From an uncultured Roseateles sp. (lineage in GTDB: Bacteria > Pseudomonadota > Gammaproteobacteria > Burkholderiales > Burkholderiaceae), in the NCBI GenBank assembly GCA_946480605.1, contig CAMLKW010000073.1:1-17778 (forward strand): a DNA stretch of 17,778 nt, given 5' to 3'. Made by a program: the position numbers and the translations under genes. The notes under the pieces are model-generated. The model saw nothing but the letters and a program-made list of their open reading frames with translations. It searched no databases and was not told the DNA's origin. Shown in pieces: positions 1 to 12,598 of the stretch (position 1 is the stretch's first letter; the number at the start of each line of letters is the position of its first letter).

Positions 1-272
1 GGCCGGAGCGCGTGGGCCAGCAGTCCTCGGCGGCGCCGTTGCGCCTGGTCGTCAAGCCCGGCGAGGGCTGGGCGCTGGCCGTGCACATGCTCAAGCGCCG
101 CGGGCCGGCGCACGAGGGCTGGCTGACGCTGCCGGCCGTGCCGGGCGCCATCGAGCCGTTGCTGACGAACGCCAGGCGCCAGCCCGCGCCGGCTCCGCAA
201 CCCGACCCCATCCCGGTCAGCCCGCCAACGGAGCGCGCCTATGCGCTGGCTCGCGCTGTGCAGCACGCCTGA
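1..272 (+). CDS. imuA: ImuA (SulA/RecA-like SOS protein), C-terminal end only
   Basis: The reading frame is open from the left edge (first full codon at base 3) to a TGA at 270-272, so only about the last 89 codons are present. The visible part carries a segment ending in VHMLKRRGP, typical of the ImuA C-terminus in proteobacteria, followed by a Pro-rich tail. ImuA is a RecA-like accessory protein of the ImuA-ImuB-DnaE2 mutasome, which carries out error-prone synthesis past DNA lesions in the SOS response. The last 32 bases overlap the start of imuB, which suggests translational coupling. The promoter, and any LexA box, would lie outside the window. The call rests mainly on this tail plus the unmistakable neighbours. 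Confidence 0.82.
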   Translation, partial: PERVGQQSSAAPLRLVVKPGEGWALAVHMLKRRGPAHEGWLTLPAVPGAIEPLLTNARRQPAPAPQPDPIPVSPPTERAYALARAVQHA

Positions 273-1538
273 TGCGCCAGGCGGCGACGTCGATGCCCTG
301 GGCTGGCTGGCGCTGAGCTTCACGCCACGCGTCGCCCGGCTGGAGGAGGCGGTCGTGGCGGAAGTGTCGGCCAGCCTGCGGCTGTTCGGCGGTGCGCGGG
401 CGCTGCGCCACAAGCTGCAGGCCGAGGCGACGCAGCTGGGCATGGCCCTGGGCAGCACGGCCTGGGCCCCGTCCGCGCTGGCCGCGCTGGCGCTGGCACG
501 CTGCCCCGACATGCCCCACACCGGGCGCCTGGGCGAGCGTCTCGACGCGCTGCCTCTGCCCGCCCTCAGCGCCGCCCACGCCCACCACGCCATGCTGGCC
601 CGCCTGGGCTGCACTCGCCTGGGTGAGCTGCGCCGGCTGCCACGCCCGGCGCTGGCCCGGCGCTTCGGCCCTGCGCTGCTGACCGCGCTGGACCAGGCCT
701 ACGGCGACCTGCCCGAGGTGCACGACTGGCTGACGCTGCCCGACCGCTTCGACGCGCGCCTGGAGCTGCCCTGGCGCGTGGAGCACGCCCCCGTGCTGCT
801 GGGCTTTGCCGAGGTGCTGCTGCGCCAGCTGTGCGCCTTCCTCGCGGCGCGCCACGCCGGCGTGCGTGCGCTGCGCCTGGCCTGGCAGCACGACGCGATG
901 CGGCCGCGCGACGTGGCCGACAGCGGCGAGCTGACCGTCGCCACGGCCGACACCACGCGCGACCTGCGGCGCCTCACGCGCCTGCTGGGCGAACATCTGG
1001 CCCGCACCACGCTGGCCGCGCCCGCCGGCGAACTGCGCCTCAGCGCAGACAACGTGTTGCCGCTGCAGGAAGGCAGTGACAGCCTGCTGCCCGGCCCCGG
1101 CGATCCGCAGGAGCGCACCACCACGAACGCGCTGCTGGAACGGCTGTCCGTGCGCCTGGGCGCCAACCAAGTGCGCGAGGGCCGGCTGCACGAGGACCAC
1201 CGGCTGGACCGCATGCAGCGCTGGCAGGCCTGGCCGGCTCCGCCAGCCGCCCCGGTACGCCAGCCGCCCGGCCCTCAGCCGACCTGGCTGGTCGAGCCGC
1301 CGCTGCCGTTGCGCTGCGACACGCAGGAACAGCCGGTCTACGCCGGGCCGCTGGCGCGCGTCAGCGGCCCGCACCGCATCGAGGCCGGCTGGTGGCAGGG
1401 CGGCGGCCTGCAGACGCGCGACTACTTCGTCTACCGCAGCGCCGCACGCGGACTGCTGTGGATCTATCACGAGCGCCTGCCTGAACCGGCCTCCGCGGCG
1501 TCCGCGACGTCCGGCTGGTTCCTGCACGGGGTGTTTGC

Positions 1539-1542
<4 letters not shown>
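241..1542 (+). CDS. imuB: ImuB, catalytically inactive Y-family polymerase homologue (short N-terminus)
   Basis: This 433-residue protein is the hub of the SOS mutasome. It is a Y-family polymerase relative that does not polymerise but links DnaE2 to the sliding clamp. The start MRWLAL matches the usual ImuB opening. A palm-type segment (LSFTPRV ... EVSASLRLFGG, about residues 25-51), helix-hairpin-helix-like and little-finger regions, and the conserved C-terminal block (about 350-433, with RDYFVY and LLWIYHE) follow. Full-length relatives have roughly 60-70 more residues between the opening strand and the FTP segment, including the fingers region. These are missing here and are not encoded upstream in this frame, which hits a stop near base 121. 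The ATGA overlap at 1539-1542 couples it to dnaE2. Identity is secure; whether the short form works is unknown. Confidence 0.9.
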
Positions 1543-4826
<3,284 letters not shown>

Positions 4827-4906
4827 CGCCGCACCCGAAATCCCGGGGCGGTGTAAGTTGCGCCCCGTCTGCCGCGACGCAACACCATCCGCTGCCGAGA
4901 ACACCC

Positions 4907-5874
<968 letters not shown>

Positions 5875-5875
<1 letters not shown>

Positions 5876-6486
5876 TGAAGCGAGCGATCTCCGCCGCGCT
5901 GCTGCATCCCGTCGCCAAGCCCCTGCTCTTTCTGCTGTGCCTGCTGCCGCTGGGCTGGTTGGTCTATGGCGCCATCGCCAACCAGTTGGGCGCGAACCCG
6001 GCGGAGGCCATCATCCGCGGGCTGGGCGATTGGACGCTGCGCGGCCTGTGGCTCACCTTGGCCATCACGCCCTTGCGCGAGCTGACCGGCGTCGCGGCGC
6101 TGGCGCGCTTTCGCCGCATGCTGGGCGTGTTCAGCTTCGTCTACGCGTCGCTGCACCTGCTGGCCTATGGCTGGCTGGACCAGGGGCTGGACCTGGCCGA
6201 GATCGCCACCGACATCGTCAAGCGGCCCTTCATCCTGATGGGCTTCGTGGCCTGGGCGCTGATGCTGCCGCTGGCGGCCACCAGCTTCAACAAGGTCATC
6301 AAGACCCTGGGCGCGAAGCGCTGGCAGGCGCTGCACAGGGCGGTCTACGCAGTGGGCATCGTCGCGCTGATGCACTTCATCTGGATGCGCGCCGGCAAGA
6401 GCAACTTCGCCGAGCCGGCCGTCTACGGCGTGATCCTTGCCGCGCTGCTGGGGTGGCGGGTCTACCGGCGGGTAACCCGGAAATAG
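5875..6486 (+). CDS. msrQ: MsrQ, haem-binding membrane subunit of the MsrPQ system
   Basis: This 203-residue integral membrane protein (ferric-reductase-like domain) passes electrons from the respiratory chain or a flavin reductase to MsrP. Five to six hydrophobic segments are visible, beginning at about residues 15-37 and ending near 185-197. Three histidines sit where the b-type haem ligands of E. coli MsrQ lie: H94 (SLHLLAYGW), H154 (LHRAVY) and H167 (LMHFIW). The start codon overlaps the msrP stop (TGATG at 5873-5877), a one-operon arrangement. Length and motifs are normal for the family. Confidence 0.95.
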
Positions 6487-6497
6487 CCCCCGGCTGG

Positions 6498-6503
6498 GAT
6501 AAT
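6498..6503 (+). promoter_or_regulatory. Candidate -10 element upstream of the reductase-FolB gene
   Basis: GATAAT lies 24 bases before the ATG at 6528, in the short gap after msrQ, and is AT-rich in an otherwise GC-rich context. It is followed by a GC-rich discriminator and CTTTGC. No convincing -35 box is seen at the usual distance, so this is only a plausible sigma-70 start site. Confidence 0.3.
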
Positions 6504-6527
6504 CCGCCGCTTTGCCCGGCTGCTCCC

Positions 6528-7778
6528 ATGCCCGACTCCACCTCCATCGACGTTGCCATCCTCGGCGGCGGCCCCGCGGGCTGCAGCGCCGCGTCGTGGC
6601 TCGCGCAGCTGGGGTTGAGCACGCTGCTGGTCGAGCGCGAGCCGCAGCTGTGCGCCGCTTTGCGCGGCCTGGACTTCCGCCAGGACTGGGTGCTGGGCCA
6701 GCCCGCCTCGGCTCTGGCCGACCTGGCACTGAGCTATGCCCGGCAGGTTGAAACCATGCCCGGCATCACGTTGCGCCTGGGCAGCACGGCCGAAGCGGCC
6801 CGCCACGCGGCCGGCGCCTGGACGCTGCAACTGGCCAGCGGCGAACATGTGCACGCCCGCGCGCTGCTGGTCGCGACCGGTCTGCGGCTGCTGCGGCCGG
6901 CGCGCTATTTCGCCGTGCCTCACCCGCGCGTGCTGGACGCCACCGTGCTGACCACGCGCCGCGACACGCTGACGCCCGGCCGTGCACTGCTGCTCGGCGC
7001 CGGCGACAACGCGGCCGAGAACGCGCTGTTCCTGGCCGATCGCGGCTTTGACGTGACGCTGTGGGCGCGCGGCAGCTGGCGCGCGCAGGTCCACCTCATC
7101 AACCGCGTCGAGGCCCATCCGCGCATCCAGCTGCGCCTTGCCACGCCGCTGCCCGACGGGCTGCGGCCCGACGACACGGGCGTGACCGTCGGCGACGAGC
7201 GCTTCGACGTCGTTGCCGCGCTGCTGGGCTTCGAGCCCGAGCCCTCCGCCTTCCGACTGCTCAGCGAGCACGACCGCCCGCACGCCTTCGTCGCCGGCGA
7301 CGCCAGCGCACGCTGGCACCCGTGCGTGCAGACGGCGCTGGCCGACGGCGTGCAGGCCGCCAAGCTCATCGAGCAGGCGCTGCGCCCCGAAGCCGCCTCC
7401 GCCGCGCCGCAGCGCTTCAACAACCGCCAGGTCATCCACCTGCAGGGCCTGCGCTTCAAGGCCAACCTGGGCATCCTGGACTTCGAGCGCACCGGCCCGC
7501 AGCCCATCCAGGTGGACGCCGAGGTCAACCTCGGCGCGCTGCCCATCGTCGCGCGCGACGCCGACATCGGCCGCGTGCTGGACTACCGCCGCATCCGCGC
7601 CGCCATCATCGACGAGTGCACCACCGAGCACACCGACCTCGTCGAGGCGCTGGTGGGCAAGCTCAGCAACCGCCTGATGAGCCTGGCCGGCGTCGTCGGC
7701 GTGCGCGTGAAGCTGACCAAGCTCGAAATCTTCCCGGACTGCGAAGTCGCAGTCAGCTCCGAAACCGGAATCTGGTGA
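6528..7778 (+). CDS. Fusion of FAD/NAD(P)-dependent oxidoreductase-like domain with dihydroneopterin aldolase (FolB) domain
   Basis: The 416-residue protein has two parts. Residues 1-285 look like a thioredoxin-reductase-type flavoprotein: an FAD-binding ILGGGPAG (11-18), an ATG segment (116-118), a second dinucleotide-binding [10 protein letters not shown] (157-166) and a C-terminal VAGDAS (255-260). The redox CxxC of true thioredoxin reductase is absent, so the substrate is unknown. Residues 298-416 match dihydroneopterin aldolase, which cleaves dihydroneopterin to the pterin for folate. E320 (GILDFE), Y353 (LDYRRI), E373 and K398 (VKLTK) align with the E. coli FolB active-site residues. 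The frame is continuous through the linker, which has no ATG, GTG or TTG; the nearest alternative start is GTG 7350. The ATG at 6528 follows a possible promoter; the open frame upstream of it is a shadow of msrQ. The ttcA start follows the stop by five bases. Confidence 0.82.
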   Translation: MPDSTSIDVAILGGGPAGCSAASWLAQLGLSTLLVEREPQLCAALRGLDFRQDWVLGQPASALADLALSYARQVETMPGITLRLGSTAEAARHAAGAWTLQLASGEHVHARALLVATGLRLLRPARYFAVPHPRVLDATVLTTRRDTLTPGRALLLGAGDNAAENALFLADRGFDVTLWARGSWRAQVHLINRVEAHPRIQLRLATPLPDGLRPDDTGVTVGDERFDVVAALLGFEPEPSAFRLLSEHDRPHAFVAGDASARWHPCVQTALADGVQAAKLIEQALRPEAASAAPQRFNNRQVIHLQGLRFKANLGILDFERTGPQPIQVDAEVNLGALPIVARDADIGRVLDYRRIRAAIIDECTTEHTDLVEALVGKLSNRLMSLAGVVGVRVKLTKLEIFPDCEVAVSSETGIW

Positions 7779-7783
7779 ACACC

Positions 7784-8704
7784 ATGTCTGAAGTGCTGGA
7801 CCTCGACCAAGCCGCCGCCGACAAGAAGGCCGCGCACGAAATCAACAAGCTGTCCAAGCGCCTGCATCGCCAGGTGGGCCAGGCCATCACCGACTTCAAC
7901 ATGATCGAAGACGGCGACAAGGTCATGGTCTGCCTGTCCGGCGGCAAGGACAGCTACGCGATGCTGGACATCCTGATGTCGCTGCGCGAACGGGCGCCGA
8001 TCAGCTTCGACCTCATCGCCGTCAACCTCGACCAGAAGCAGCCCGGCTTCCCGGCCGACGTGCTGCCGCGCTACCTGGAAGGCCGCGGCGTGCCCTTCCA
8101 CATCGAGGACCAGGACACCTACAGCATCGTCAAGCGCCTGGTGCCCGAGGGCAAGACCATGTGCTCGCTGTGCTCGCGGCTGCGGCGCGGCATCCTGTAC
8201 CGCGTGGCGGGCGAGCTGGGCGCCACCAAGATCGCGCTGGGCCACCACCGCGACGACATGGTGGTGACCCTGCTGATGAACATGTTCTTCGGCAGCCGCA
8301 TGAAGGGCATGCCGCCCAAGCTGGTCAGCGACGACGGCAAGAACGTCGTCATCCGCCCGCTGGCCTACGTGAAGGAACCCGACCTGGTGCGCTGGGCCGA
8401 GCACCGCGAGTTCCCCATCATTCCGTGCAACCTGTGCGGCAGCCAGGAGAACCTGCAGCGCGTGCAGGTCAAGGCCATGATCAACGAGTGGGAGAAGCGC
8501 TACCCCGGCCGCATCGACAACATCTTCACGGCCATGACCAACATCGTGCCCTCGCACATGATGGACAAGAAGCTGTTCCCGTTCGAGACGGCGCGCGCCA
8601 CGGGCCAGGCCGAGCCCGACGGCGACATCGCCTTCGACGACGACGAGAGCTGCGCCCCGCCCGCCACGGCCGCGGTCATCCGCCTGACGCGCGACGACGC
8701 CTGA
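7784..8704 (+). CDS. ttcA: TtcA, tRNA 2-thiocytidine(32) biosynthesis protein
   Basis: This 306-residue cytoplasmic enzyme adds sulfur to cytidine 32 in certain tRNAs, using ATP and an iron-sulfur cluster. The PP-loop ATP-binding motif SGGKDS is at residues 52-57. Two CxxC pairs that hold the cluster are visible: C127-SL-C130 ([13 protein letters not shown]) and C215-NL-C218 (PCNLCGSQ). The [18 protein letters not shown] segment (153-170) is characteristic. The start ATG at 7784 is just after the fusion gene's stop, and the long upstream open frame overlaps that gene and is not coding. Co-transcription with the reductase-FolB gene is likely from the five-base gap. The acidic C-terminal tail is variable in the family. 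Confidence 0.96.
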   Translation: MSEVLDLDQAAADKKAAHEINKLSKRLHRQVGQAITDFNMIEDGDKVMVCLSGGKDSYAMLDILMSLRERAPISFDLIAVNLDQKQPGFPADVLPRYLEGRGVPFHIEDQDTYSIVKRLVPEGKTMCSLCSRLRRGILYRVAGELGATKIALGHHRDDMVVTLLMNMFFGSRMKGMPPKLVSDDGKNVVIRPLAYVKEPDLVRWAEHREFPIIPCNLCGSQENLQRVQVKAMINEWEKRYPGRIDNIFTAMTNIVPSHMMDKKLFPFETARATGQAEPDGDIAFDDDESCAPPATAAVIRLTRDDA

Positions 8705-8818
8705 TTCGTCGCGCCCCGCTGCCGCCTGGGCCCGCCAGGCTGCAACCGGTCACTTGCCGGGCCTGAGCACGGCGCGCCGTCCATAGACTGCACGCCGTCT
8801 TCATTTCCAGCCGGCTCC

Positions 8819-9820
8819 ATGCGCGCTTTCCTCGGCCTTCTGCTGCTGGCCCTGCTGGCGGGCTGCCAGCCGCACCGCACTCAGACGCGCTGCAAGCCCA
8901 TCGTCGCGGTCTACCCGAGCTGGCAGCAGCAGGTGCTGCCGCCCGAGCGCATCCCGTGGGATCGCTTCACGCATCTGGCGCTGGTGTTCGCGCTGCCCAC
9001 ACCCGAGGGCGGGCTGGACACGCGGGCGCTGGACGACCTGATCGGCCCGCTGGTGGCCGAGGCGCATCGCCGGCACCGACGCGTGGTGGTCTCCATCGGT
9101 GGGGCACGGGGTTATGGCGATGCGTTCCAACGCATCGCCGCGTCGCCCGAGCGGCTGCGCAGCTTCGCCACCGCCGTGCGCGACTACGTCGCCCGCCACC
9201 GGCTGGACGGCGTGGACATCGACTGGGAGTACTGGACCCGCCAGGCCCGCGACAAGCTGGGCGGCAACGACCCGGTCGAAAGCCGCATGCTGGTGGACCT
9301 GCTGGCCGAGCTGCGCCGCCAGCTGCCCCAGGGCACGTTGCTGACGACGTCGGTCTTCGCCGGTCACTGGGTGGGCGAGCAATACCTGCCCGAACTGCAG
9401 CAGCACGTGGACCTGGTGGCGCTGATGTCCTTCGACTTCACCGGCCGCTGGGACTCGTCGCCGGTGGGCCACCACGCCGACTGGTCCACCTTCCAGCAGA
9501 GCGTGCAGTTCCTCGTCGACCGCGGCTTCCAGCGCGACAAGATCCTGGCCGGTGTTCCCTTCTACGGCAAGCAGTTCGCAGGCGGTGCCAACCGCGACGT
9601 GATCGACATCGCCTGGCACGACCACCATCCCGGGCAGCCGCACGCGTTCTTCGAGACCCCGGAACTGGTCGCCCGCAAGGCCCAGCACGTGCTGGATGAG
9701 GGCCAGGCCGGCGTATTACTGTTAGAGCAGTCCATTGACCGGCCGCCGGACTCGCCCGACAGCCTGCTCGCCGCCGTCAACCGCCACCTGTCTCCTGCGT
9801 TTTGCACGCCCAAAGACTGA
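8819..9820 (+). CDS. GH18 (chitinase-like) glycoside hydrolase lipoprotein
   Basis: The 333-residue product begins with a short lipoprotein signal ending in LLAGC (C16 lipidated), so it should sit on the outer or inner membrane facing the periplasm. It has the GH18 hallmarks: SxGG-type SIGG (residues 92-95), the catalytic motif DGVDIDWE (130-137) with proton donor E137, and MSFDFTG in place of the common MxYDxxG. It is a single catalytic domain with no carbohydrate-binding module. GH18 enzymes cleave beta-1,4 bonds next to N-acetylglucosamine in chitin or related glycans; whether this one acts on chitin, peptidoglycan or another glycan cannot be told. A 114-base gap separates it from ttcA and contains a TAGACT at 8784-8789 that could be a -10 box, but no clear -35. 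Confidence 0.85.
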   Translation: MRAFLGLLLLALLAGCQPHRTQTRCKPIVAVYPSWQQQVLPPERIPWDRFTHLALVFALPTPEGGLDTRALDDLIGPLVAEAHRRHRRVVVSIGGARGYGDAFQRIAASPERLRSFATAVRDYVARHRLDGVDIDWEYWTRQARDKLGGNDPVESRMLVDLLAELRRQLPQGTLLTTSVFAGHWVGEQYLPELQQHVDLVALMSFDFTGRWDSSPVGHHADWSTFQQSVQFLVDRGFQRDKILAGVPFYGKQFAGGANRDVIDIAWHDHHPGQPHAFFETPELVARKAQHVLDEGQAGVLLLEQSIDRPPDSPDSLLAAVNRHLSPAFCTPKD

Positions 9821-9887
9821 CATTTGGATGCGCCCGCACACACTGCGGCAAACTGTCTGTCTGACGATCATCGGTACCGCCCAATCC

Positions 9888-9893
9888 AGGAGG
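9888..9893 (+). promoter_or_regulatory. Strong ribosome binding site of the DUF4136 lipoprotein gene
   Basis: A perfect AGGAGG stands five bases before the ATG at 9899. It settles that start over the earlier in-frame ATG at 9824, which would put 25 residues ahead of the lipoprotein signal. Confidence 0.8.
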
Positions 9894-9898
9894 CTCGC

Positions 9899-10528
9899 AT
9901 GTTCACCCCCAACCGTCGCCTCGTCCTCACCGTCATCGGCGCCGCCTCCGTGCTGGCGCTGGCCGGCTGTGCCGGCCCCTACACCGTGTCCGCCGACGTG
10001 TCCAGTTATGGCAACTGGCCCGCCGACCGCAAGCCCGGCACCTACGCCTTCGACCGCCTGCCCTCGCAGCAGCAGAACGAGGAAGCCGCCAAGCGCCAGG
10101 CCACGCTGGAGGACGCCGCCAAGGGCGCGCTGGAAAAGGCCGGCTTCAAGCCCGCCGCCGACCTGAAGAGTGCCGACGTGCTGGTCACGCTGGGTGCCCG
10201 CGTCACCGCCTACGACCCCGTGCCCTGGGACGACCCGCTGTGGTGGCGCTGGCGCGGCCGGCTGTACTCGCCGCGCTACGGCTACGTGGGCCCCGGCCCC
10301 TGGGGCTGGAGGCAAGACCCCTTCTTCGACCGCCGCTACGACCGCGCCGTGGCCGTGCTGCTGCGCGACCGCGCCAGCGGCGAGGCGCTGTTCGAGACGC
10401 ACTCCAGCAACGAGGGCGTCACCATGGGCAGCGACGCGCTGCTACAGCCGCTGTTCGACGCGGCGCTGGCCGAGTTCCCCAAGGTCAACCCGAAGTCGCA
10501 CCGCGTCAGCGTGCAAGCCGTCCGCTGA
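9899..10528 (+). CDS. DUF4136-type lipoprotein
   Basis: The 209-residue product has a lipoprotein signal with a lipobox LAGC (C24). The mature part resembles DUF4136 proteins: a YAFDRLP strand near residue 50, a helix rich in E/A/K, then a strand (VLVTLGARVTAYD) and a W/G/Y-rich segment (about 103-140) before the last beta-alpha unit. The DUF4136 family is a set of proteobacterial envelope lipoproteins with no assigned function. The start is fixed by the AGGAGG at 9888-9893. It is separated from the GH18 gene by 78 bases and from glmU by 75 bases that contain a stable hairpin. Confidence 0.8.
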   Translation: MFTPNRRLVLTVIGAASVLALAGCAGPYTVSADVSSYGNWPADRKPGTYAFDRLPSQQQNEEAAKRQATLEDAAKGALEKAGFKPAADLKSADVLVTLGARVTAYDPVPWDDPLWWRWRGRLYSPRYGYVGPGPWGWRQDPFFDRRYDRAVAVLLRDRASGEALFETHSSNEGVTMGSDALLQPLFDAALAEFPKVNPKSHRVSVQAVR

Positions 10529-10537
10529 CGGCAACAC

Positions 10538-10562
10538 CAGGCCGGCGGCACCCGCCGGCCTG
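10538..10562 (+). terminator. GC-rich hairpin after the DUF4136 gene
   Basis: An 11-bp perfect inverted repeat (CAGGCCGGCGG, with its complement at 10552-10562) encloses a three-base loop, ten bases after the stop codon at 10528. No T-run follows, so it is a weak intrinsic terminator at best. It could also stabilise the mRNA end or attenuate read-through into glmU. Confidence 0.5.
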
Positions 10563-10564
10563 AC

Positions 10565-10570
10565 CATAAT
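10565..10570 (+). promoter_or_regulatory. Candidate -10 element of glmU
   Basis: CATAAT lies 33 bases before the glmU ATG, right after the hairpin, in one of the few AT-rich spots here. The sequence that follows (CGCGCCTTTGC) resembles that after the GATAAT at 6498. No good -35 is seen because the hairpin occupies that position. Confidence 0.3.
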
Positions 10571-10603
10571 CGCGCCTTTGCAAAAGAAGTCGGCAAGGCA
10601 GGC

Positions 10604-11986
10604 ATGGCGCTCAACATCGTGATCATGGCGGCGGGCAAAGGCACCCGCATGAAGTCCGCAACGCCCAAGGTGTTGCACAAGCTCGCGGGCCGCTCGCTGC
10701 TGGCGCATGTGCTGAAGAGCTGCGAGTCCCTCGCCGCCGACACCCGCATCGTCATCACCGGCCATGGCGCCGAACAGGTCGAGGCCGCCGTCGCCGCCCC
10801 TGGCATCTCCTTCGTGCGCCAGATGCCCCAGTTGGGCACCGGCCACGCCATCCAGCAGGTCGTGCCCAGCCTCGTCGGCGAGGGCACGACGCTGATCCTG
10901 AACGGCGACGTGCCGCTCATCGAGACCACCACCGCCAAGGCCCTCATCGACGCCTGCGCCGGCCACGCGCTGGTACTGCTGACCGTGGACCTGGCCGACC
11001 CCACCGGCTATGGCCGCATCATCCGCGACAAGGACGACGGCGGCGTGCTGGCCATCGTGGAGCACAAGGACGCCACGCCGGCCCAGCGCCTCATCCACGA
11101 GGGCTACAGCGGCATGATGGCCGCGCCCACGACCGCGCTGAAGCGCTGGGTGGGCCAGCTCACGAACAACAACGCCCAGGGCGAGTACTACCTGACCGAC
11201 ATCGTCGCCATGGCCGTCGCCGAGGGCCTGCCGGTGCTGGGCATCAAGGCCCACAGCGAGATCGAGGTGCTGGGCGTCAACGACCCGGTGCAGCTGTCGC
11301 AGCTGGAGCGCGCCTTCCAGGCCCGCCAGGCCGAAAGCCTGATGCGCGCCGGCCTGCGGCTGGCCGACCCGGCCCGCTTCGACCTGCGCGGCACGCTCAC
11401 GCACGGCCAGGACTGCGAGGTCGACGTGAACTGCGTGTTCGAGGGCAATGTGTCGCTGGGCGACGGCGTGCGCGTGGGCGCCAATTGCGTGATCCGCAAC
11501 GCCAGCATCGCGTCCGGTGTGCGCATCCACGAGTTCACGCACATCGACGGCGAGAAGCCCGGCGGCGCCAGCGTCGGCGAGGGCGCGCTGATCGGCCCCT
11601 TCGCCCGCCTGCGCCCCGGTGCGCAACTCGGCGCCGAGGTGCACATCGGCAACTTCGTCGAGGTCAAGAACTCCACGCTGGCCAAGGGCGCCAAGGCCAA
11701 CCACCTGGCCTATCTCGGCGACGCCATCGTGGGCGAGCGCGTCAACTACGGCGCCGGCTCCATCACGGCCAACTACGACGGCGCCAACAAGCACCGCACC
11801 ACCATCGGCGACGACGTGCACGTGGGCTCCAACTGCGTGCTGGTCGCGCCGGTGACGCTGGGCAACGGTGCCACCATCGGCGGCGGATCGACCATCACCA
11901 AGGACGTCAACCCCGGCGACCTCGCTGTGGCGCGCGGCAAACAGGCGGCCATCGCCGGCTGGACCCGGCCCCGGAAGAAGGTTTGA
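10604..11986 (+). CDS. glmU: GlmU, bifunctional GlcN-1-P acetyltransferase / GlcNAc-1-P uridylyltransferase
   Basis: The 460-residue cytoplasmic enzyme makes UDP-GlcNAc, the precursor for peptidoglycan and lipopolysaccharide. The N-terminal uridylyltransferase domain opens with the nucleotide-binding MAAGKGTRM (residues 7-15) and contains LNGDVPL and GEYYLTD. The C-terminal left-handed beta-helix acetyltransferase domain has repeated hexapeptides and the acetyl-CoA site residues H367 (NHLAYLGD), N390 (NYDGANK) and K396, each four positions after the E. coli equivalents H363, N386 and K392. Length is normal. The ATG at 10604 is preceded only by a weak AAGG-type binding site. Confidence 0.97.
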   Translation: MALNIVIMAAGKGTRMKSATPKVLHKLAGRSLLAHVLKSCESLAADTRIVITGHGAEQVEAAVAAPGISFVRQMPQLGTGHAIQQVVPSLVGEGTTLILNGDVPLIETTTAKALIDACAGHALVLLTVDLADPTGYGRIIRDKDDGGVLAIVEHKDATPAQRLIHEGYSGMMAAPTTALKRWVGQLTNNNAQGEYYLTDIVAMAVAEGLPVLGIKAHSEIEVLGVNDPVQLSQLERAFQARQAESLMRAGLRLADPARFDLRGTLTHGQDCEVDVNCVFEGNVSLGDGVRVGANCVIRNASIASGVRIHEFTHIDGEKPGGASVGEGALIGPFARLRPGAQLGAEVHIGNFVEVKNSTLAKGAKANHLAYLGDAIVGERVNYGAGSITANYDGANKHRTTIGDDVHVGSNCVLVAPVTLGNGATIGGGSTITKDVNPGDLAVARGKQAAIAGWTRPRKKV

Positions 11987-12102
11987 ATTGCCGCGTCGGC
12001 GTGACTTTGTGCCGCCGATCACGCCACGGCGCCCGGGATGGGGGGGCAACAGCCCGCCCTCGCCGCCGTTAGCATGCCCCCGTCTCACGACCCGTTGTAA
12101 CC

Positions 12103-12531
12103 ATGGCCCACGACCTCGACCTTGCCGCGTTCTCGTTTGAAGATGCCGTCCCGGCCGACCTGGGCGCCTATGAGGTCGTCCAGTCCCAGCGCGACCGCGA
12201 AGAGGCGCAGGCCCGCCACCGCGCGCTGGAGCTGAAGGCTCAGGCCTGCGACAACGCCGCCGAAGCCTGCTACTACCTGGCCCGCAGCCTGGGCGCCGCG
12301 CGCGACCTGCCGCAAGACGGCGAAGCCAGCCTGGAACTGCTGTTCCAGCTGATCGGCGCGCTGGCCGACCTGCCCGCCGACGTGGCCGCCGCGCCGCTGC
12401 CCGAGGTGGTGGGCGGCCGTGACGACGGCATCACCGAGCTGTGCCTGCAACTGGAGGCCGCCCGCGAGCTCACGCACGACGCGCTGGCCGACGCGCAGCT
12501 GGCGCCGGCACGGCACCAGTTCTGCCACTGA
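12103..12531 (+). CDS. Uncharacterised 142-residue helical cytoplasmic protein
   Basis: I do not recognise a family. The product is acidic, Ala/Leu/Glu-rich and looks all-helical. The longest helix-like stretches are about residues 22-62 and 74-90 and a C-terminal one at 107-132. It has no signal peptide or membrane segment. It contains four cysteines (C49, C56, C114, C141) with a CH ending, which is not an obvious metal site. Codon use is like its neighbours. A TAGCAT at 12070-12075 could be a -10 box, 27 bases before the start. It is probably a single-gene unit, because glmU ends 116 bases upstream and a strong terminator follows 19 bases downstream. That terminator supports it being a real expressed gene. 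Confidence 0.65.
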   Translation: MAHDLDLAAFSFEDAVPADLGAYEVVQSQRDREEAQARHRALELKAQACDNAAEACYYLARSLGAARDLPQDGEASLELLFQLIGALADLPADVAAAPLPEVVGGRDDGITELCLQLEAARELTHDALADAQLAPARHQFCH

Positions 12532-12550
12532 GGCCCGGATCGTCCACGCA

Positions 12551-12580
12551 AAAAGGCGCCCGAGGGCGCCTTTTGCTTTT
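12551..12580. terminator. Bidirectional intrinsic terminator
   Basis: A perfect 10-bp inverted repeat, AAAAGGCGCC (12551-12560) with a four-base loop and GGCGCCTTTT (12565-12574), is followed by GCTTTT. The A-run on the left side becomes a U-run on the other strand. It therefore serves both the + strand gene ending at 12531 and the minus-strand gene ending at 12599, which converge here. Confidence 0.88.
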
Positions 12581-12598
12581 CGGGCGACGTGTGGCGGC

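Noticed and set aside
217..1527. Long minus-strand open frame (436 codons) opposite imuB
   Set aside because: It is the mirror of imuB in very GC-rich DNA; its composition is Arg/Gln/Gly/Ala-rich low complexity with no domain, while the + strand gene is a clear family member.
7061..7783. Upstream in-frame extension of ttcA
   Set aside because: Overlaps the fusion gene in another frame and is Arg-rich shadow sequence; TtcA begins normally at 7784.
11998..12025. Seven-bp inverted repeat GGCGTGA/TCACGCC after glmU
   Set aside because: Long 14-base loop and no T-run; not convincing as a terminator or operator.
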